Below, one piece after another: positions 43,185 to 46,296 of a stretch of DNA of 46,296 bases. The translations under genes were made by a program, and so were the position numbers. The stretch spans positions 1 through 46,296 of the forward strand of contig CAKPPF010000009.1 of assembly GCA_934177485.1 (NCBI GenBank), read 5' to 3'. A model generated the notes under the pieces. The model was not told where the DNA came from. It was given only the letters and a program-made list of their open reading frames with translations, and searched no databases. This stretch comes from an uncultured Clostridia bacterium. Lineage in GTDB: Bacteria > Bacillota > Clostridia > TANB77 > CAG-508. Position 1 is the first letter of the stretch, and each line of letters begins with the position of its first letter.

Positions 43185-45338
43185 TTATTCTTCGTTTTTT
43201 GCTGCATCCTCTTTTAATTGTTTTTCTAATTCTTTTATTTCATCTAATTCTTTAGTTATTAAATTTATTCTTCCTTGATCATCAATTTCATAAACTTTAA
43301 CAGTTACTTTGTCTCCAACCTTTAACACATCTTCAACTTTATCAATTCTAGCTTTAGAAATTTTTGAAATATGAAGTAATCCTTCTTTTCCACACCCGAC
43401 ATCTACAAATGCTCCAAATGGCATAATTTTAGTTACTGTTCCTTCATATACACCGCCAACTTCTATTTCTCTTACAATATCTTCAATCATATTTAAAGCT
43501 TTTTTTCCAGCTTCTGAATCGGTAGAATAAATAAATACTTTTCCATCTTCTTCTATGTCAATTTTTACACCTGTTTCATCAATTATTTTATTAATCATTT
43601 TTCCACCAGGTCCAATTACGTCTCTTATTTTTTCTACTTTTATTTTAGTATTAATAATTCTTGGTGCATATTTAGATATTTCTTTTCTTGGTTCTGCAAT
43701 TTGTTTTAACATAATTTCATCCAAGATGTAATCTCTTGCAATTTTAGTTCTTTCAAATGCTTCCTTTATAATATCATATGATAATCCGTCTATTTTGATA
43801 TCAACTTGTATAGCTGTAATACCTTTGTGTGTTCCTCCAACTTTAAAGTCCATATCTCCAAAGAAATCTTCTAATCCTTGAATATCAGTAAGCATTATAT
43901 ATTTATTTGGATCATCTGGATCAGTAATAAGACCTGTAGAAATACCAGCAACTGGAGCTTTTATTGGAACACCTGCATCCATTAAAGCAAGAGTACTACC
44001 ACAAATACTTGCTTGTGATGTAGATCCGTTTGAACTTAATATTTCAGATACTACTCTTATTGCATAAGGAAAATCCTCTTTTGAAGGTATAACAGGAACT
44101 AATGCTTTTTCAGCTAAAGCTCCATGTCCTATTTCTCTTCTTCCTGGTCCTCTTGATGGTCTTGCTTCACCAACGCTATATGCTGGGAAATTGTATTGAT
44201 GCATATATCTTTTAGATTCTTCTTCATCTATTCCATCTAGCATTTGTTCTTCACTAATCATTCCTAAAGTTACTATTGACATAGCTTGTGTTTGACCTCT
44301 TGTAAATATTGCACTACCATGTACTCTTGGAAGTACACCAACTTCACAAGATAAAGGTCTTATTTCATCTATTGCTCTTCCGTCTGGTCTTTTATGTTCT
44401 TTTAAAATCATTTCTCTAACGCATTTTTTCTCTAATTTGTATAAGCTTTCTTTTATATCTGTAAGTTTTGCTTCTGTTTCTTCTTCTCCATATTTTTCCG
44501 TAAAATATGCTACAACATCCTCTTGTAGCTTGTCCATATTTGCATCTCTTACTTCTTTGTCTGTAGCTTGTACATCTTTATACATTCTATCTTTATATTC
44601 TTTTTCTATTTCTTCATAAACTTCATGATCTACTTCAAATGATTTATATTCAAATTTAGGTTTTCCAATTTCTTCTTTTATTTTTTCTATAAATTCGCAA
44701 ACTTTTATTATTTCTTTATGTCCAGCTTTTATTGCTTCTAACATAATATCATTTGGTATTTCATTTGCTCCTGCTTCTATCATGGCAATCTTTTCTTTAG
44801 TTCCTGCTACTGTTAATGTTAAGTCTGATATTTCTCTTTGATCTTGTGTAGGATTTATAACTATTTCTCCATTTACATATCCAACATTTACTGCAGCAGT
44901 TGGTCCACCAAATGGTATGTCAGATATTGAAAGTGCTGCTGAAGCTCCTATCATAGCTGCAACTTCTGGTGAATTATCTTGTTCAACTGATAATGCAGTT
45001 GCAACAACACATACATCATTTCTAAAATCTTTTGGAAATAATGGTCTTAAAGGTCTATCTATTGCTCTTGATGTTAAAATAGCTTTATCTGATGGTTTTC
45101 CTTCTCTTTTTAAATAACTTCCAGGTATTTTTCCTACTGCATATAATTTTTCTTCGTAGTCAACTGAAAGAGGAAAAAAGTCTATTCCATCTCTTGGCTC
45201 TTTTGATGCTGTAACATTAACCATTACAACAGTATCTCCATATTTAACTACAACACTTCCATTTGTTAAACCAGCAATTTTTCCCGACTCAATTACAAGT
45301 TTTCTTCCTGCTAATTCCATTTCATAACTTTTAAACAT
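43185..45338 (-). CDS. pnp: Polyribonucleotide nucleotidyltransferase
   Basis: The 717-residue protein has two RNase PH-like domains (first with FFPLSVDYEEK, second with SRGPGRREIGHGALAE), a KH domain (about 555-615; IGPGGKMINKI) and an S1 domain (about 620-690; YEGTVTKIMPFGAFV). It degrades RNA 3' to 5' with phosphate and works in RNA turnover. rpsO lies upstream, the conserved rpsO-pnp order, but a strong terminator between them suggests partly separate transcription. AAAGGAGAAG precedes the ATG. Confidence 0.98.
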   Translation of the reverse strand: MFKSYEMELAGRKLVIESGKIAGLTNGSVVVKYGDTVVMVNVTASKEPRDGIDFFPLSVDYEEKLYAVGKIPGSYLKREGKPSDKAILTSRAIDRPLRPLFPKDFRNDVCVVATALSVEQDNSPEVAAMIGASAALSISDIPFGGPTAAVNVGYVNGEIVINPTQDQREISDLTLTVAGTKEKIAMIEAGANEIPNDIMLEAIKAGHKEIIKVCEFIEKIKEEIGKPKFEYKSFEVDHEVYEEIEKEYKDRMYKDVQATDKEVRDANMDKLQEDVVAYFTEKYGEEETEAKLTDIKESLYKLEKKCVREMILKEHKRPDGRAIDEIRPLSCEVGVLPRVHGSAIFTRGQTQAMSIVTLGMISEEQMLDGIDEEESKRYMHQYNFPAYSVGEARPSRGPGRREIGHGALAEKALVPVIPSKEDFPYAIRVVSEILSSNGSTSQASICGSTLALMDAGVPIKAPVAGISTGLITDPDDPNKYIMLTDIQGLEDFFGDMDFKVGGTHKGITAIQVDIKIDGLSYDIIKEAFERTKIARDYILDEIMLKQIAEPRKEISKYAPRIINTKIKVEKIRDVIGPGGKMINKIIDETGVKIDIEEDGKVFIYSTDSEAGKKALNMIEDIVREIEVGGVYEGTVTKIMPFGAFVDVGCGKEGLLHISKISKARIDKVEDVLKVGDKVTVKVYEIDDQGRINLITKELDEIKELEKQLKEDAAKNEE

Positions 45339-45480
45339 ATTCTTCTCCTTTATATATATAAATTTCTTGATATATATTATTAGTTTGTAACCTTTATAAT
45401 ATGTACTTTTTAGAAATACACATTATACAAGCTACCACTATAATATAAATCAAGATAAAATTGACACCATAAAACGCAAC

Positions 45481-45512
45481 TTAGGACGTTTAAACTTTTT
45501 TAAACGTCCTAA
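45481..45512 (-). terminator. Terminator of rpsO
   Basis: Perfect 14-base arms TTAGGACGTTTAAA and TTTAAACGTCCTAA with a CTTT-type loop, just after the rpsO stop on the minus strand. It lies before pnp and may act as attenuator or processing site. Confidence 0.85.
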
Positions 45513-45520
45513 TGCACATA

Positions 45521-45784
45521 TTATTTTCTTAAACCTAATTTTTCAACTATGTCTCTATATCTTTGAACATCTGTCTTAGCTAAGTAGTTTAATAAATTTC
45601 TTCTTTTACCAACCATTTTTAAAAGACCTCTTCTAGAATGATTGTCATGAGTATGAATTTTAAGATGTGCTGTTAATTCATTAATTCTTTCTGTTAATAA
45701 AGCAATTTGAACCTCTGAAGAACCAGTATCTTTTTCATCTCTTCTGTATGTAGAAATTATTTCTTGTTTTCTTTCTTTTGTCAT
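45521..45784 (-). CDS. rpsO: 30S ribosomal protein S15
   Basis: The 87-residue protein has the S15 signatures YRRDEKDTGSSEVQIALL (about 12-29) and HDNHSRRGLLKMVGKRR (about 46-62). It is an early 16S rRNA binder in the central domain of the small subunit. ATG 45784 is the start because AGGAGG lies eight bases before it; the GTG at 45793 that would extend the frame is part of the ribosome binding site. A structured leader precedes it. Confidence 0.97.
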   Translation of the reverse strand: MTKERKQEIISTYRRDEKDTGSSEVQIALLTERINELTAHLKIHTHDNHSRRGLLKMVGKRRNLLNYLAKTDVQRYRDIVEKLGLRK

Positions 45785-45873
45785 AGTATACACCTCCTAT
45801 AAATTTTATATGCCTTAAACTGAACTAAAGCGGTGTTAACTCTTGTAGCTAAGTAAAAGGTAATTTTGTTAAC
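45785..45873 (-). promoter_or_regulatory. rpsO leader, possible S15 autoregulatory RNA
   Basis: From the expected start site the leader of about 90 bases holds GTGTTAAC near its 5' end pairing with GTTAACAC about 30 bases later, then CGCTTTAGTTCAG and the ribosome binding site. S15 commonly binds its own leader in bacteria, so control by S15 is plausible but not shown. Confidence 0.5.
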
Positions 45874-45879
45874 ACAAAT

Positions 45880-45908
45880 ATTGTACTATATTTGTTTAAA
45901 AAAATCAA
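45880..45908 (-). promoter_or_regulatory. Promoter of rpsO
   Basis: TTGATT (45908-45903), 17 bases, TACAAT (45885-45880) on the minus strand. The -35 box lies 11 bases after the stop of the upstream gene. Confidence 0.75.
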
Positions 45909-45918
45909 GTGTTATGCT

Positions 45919-46296
45919 TTATTTTATTAAATTTAGCATCTTTTTTTCTTTGTCAGCTAGTTCGAATACAGCTTTTGTGTATTTTAGTAATTCCTTCTTG
46001 TTTTTAAATCCACAAGTTTTCGCAAAATAATCTGCATATATTGTGTTCTCTTTAACTACTCCTGTTTGTATTGCTTTATTTATATTATAACTCTCTTTTG
46101 ATGATATATCTCCTAATCTTAAATATTCTGTTATAGTTAGATTATAGATATTATCATTATTTTTAAATTTTTCATAAATCTCAGTTGTTATTATTCCATT
46201 GTCTATTAATTCATAGTTATTTTTAAATTCTACAATTTTTTTGTCTGGATATTTTGTTACATTTGCAACTCGTTCTATATATTCTGCTTTACCTTC
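45919..46296 (-). CDS. 3' part of a gene of unknown function
   Basis: The frame is open from the right edge to TAA at 45919-45921, giving the last 125 residues. It is lysine-rich and helical, with ITEYLRLGDISSKESYN and YADYFAKTCGFKNKKELL as the more distinctive parts and one cysteine. No membrane segment or motif is recognised. It reads toward rpsO and ends just before the rpsO promoter. Confidence 0.7.
   Translation of the reverse strand, partial: EGKAEYIERVANVTKYPDKKIVEFKNNYELIDNGIITTEIYEKFKNNDNIYNLTITEYLRLGDISSKESYNINKAIQTGVVKENTIYADYFAKTCGFKNKKELLKYTKAVFELADKEKKMLNLIK

Overview
This is an AT-rich bacterial chromosome segment that reads as a low-GC, endospore-forming Firmicute of the clostridial type. 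The support is a sporulation amidase (spoIIP), a dipicolinate synthase subunit (dpaB), a type-A-like RNase P RNA, strong AGGAGG-type ribosome binding sites and TGA used as stop. No species can be named from the sequence alone. Most genes lie on the minus strand; the clear plus-strand genes are xerC, the rluA-type pseudogene, a 93-aa hypothetical gene, rpmF and rqcH.

Left part (1-13.9 kb). A superfamily II helicase runs off the left edge, followed by a broken DUF11 surface-protein gene and a Xer-type recombinase. Then come a YneA-like LysM protein under a promoter with two LexA-type boxes, a GH25 lysozyme with two LysM domains, and dpaB standing alone behind a sigma-K-like promoter. Next is pta-ackA with two tandem zeta-toxin/small-partner pairs attached directly downstream; the ackA stop codon lies inside the ribosome binding site of the first partner gene. 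trmB and a split ThrE-type exporter follow, then a divergent RluA-family pseudouridine synthase broken by one base.

Middle part (13.9-30.5 kb). rnpB is followed by three poorly known genes. A housekeeping block comEB-like deaminase/der/plsY/gpsA makes dCMP deaminase, a ribosome-assembly GTPase and the first steps of phospholipid synthesis. rpmF, an M18 aminopeptidase, ychF, a DUF5684 membrane protein, a NUDIX hydrolase, tRNA-Thr(GGT), rqcH, ligA with a coupled 77-aa gene, pgsA and spoIIP follow.

Right part (30.5-46.3 kb). A recJ-rsh-MBL hydrolase-hisS cluster is typical of clostridia. After it come a Yip1-like membrane protein, pfkA, a rhodanese, a 527-base intergenic region with DnaA-box-like sites, a P-loop/Asp23 fusion gene with cmk and plsC, a GT2 glycosyltransferase, pnp, rpsO with a structured leader, and the 3' end of an unrecognised gene.

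The most unusual material is (1) the zeta-toxin tandem built into the acetate operon, (2) two families of dispersed intergenic elements, one with a conserved core followed by a stem-loop whose sequence changes from copy to copy, (3) the LexA-box promoter in front of the LysM gene and (4) the P-loop/Asp23 fusion. No CRISPR array, intact transposon or prophage was seen.
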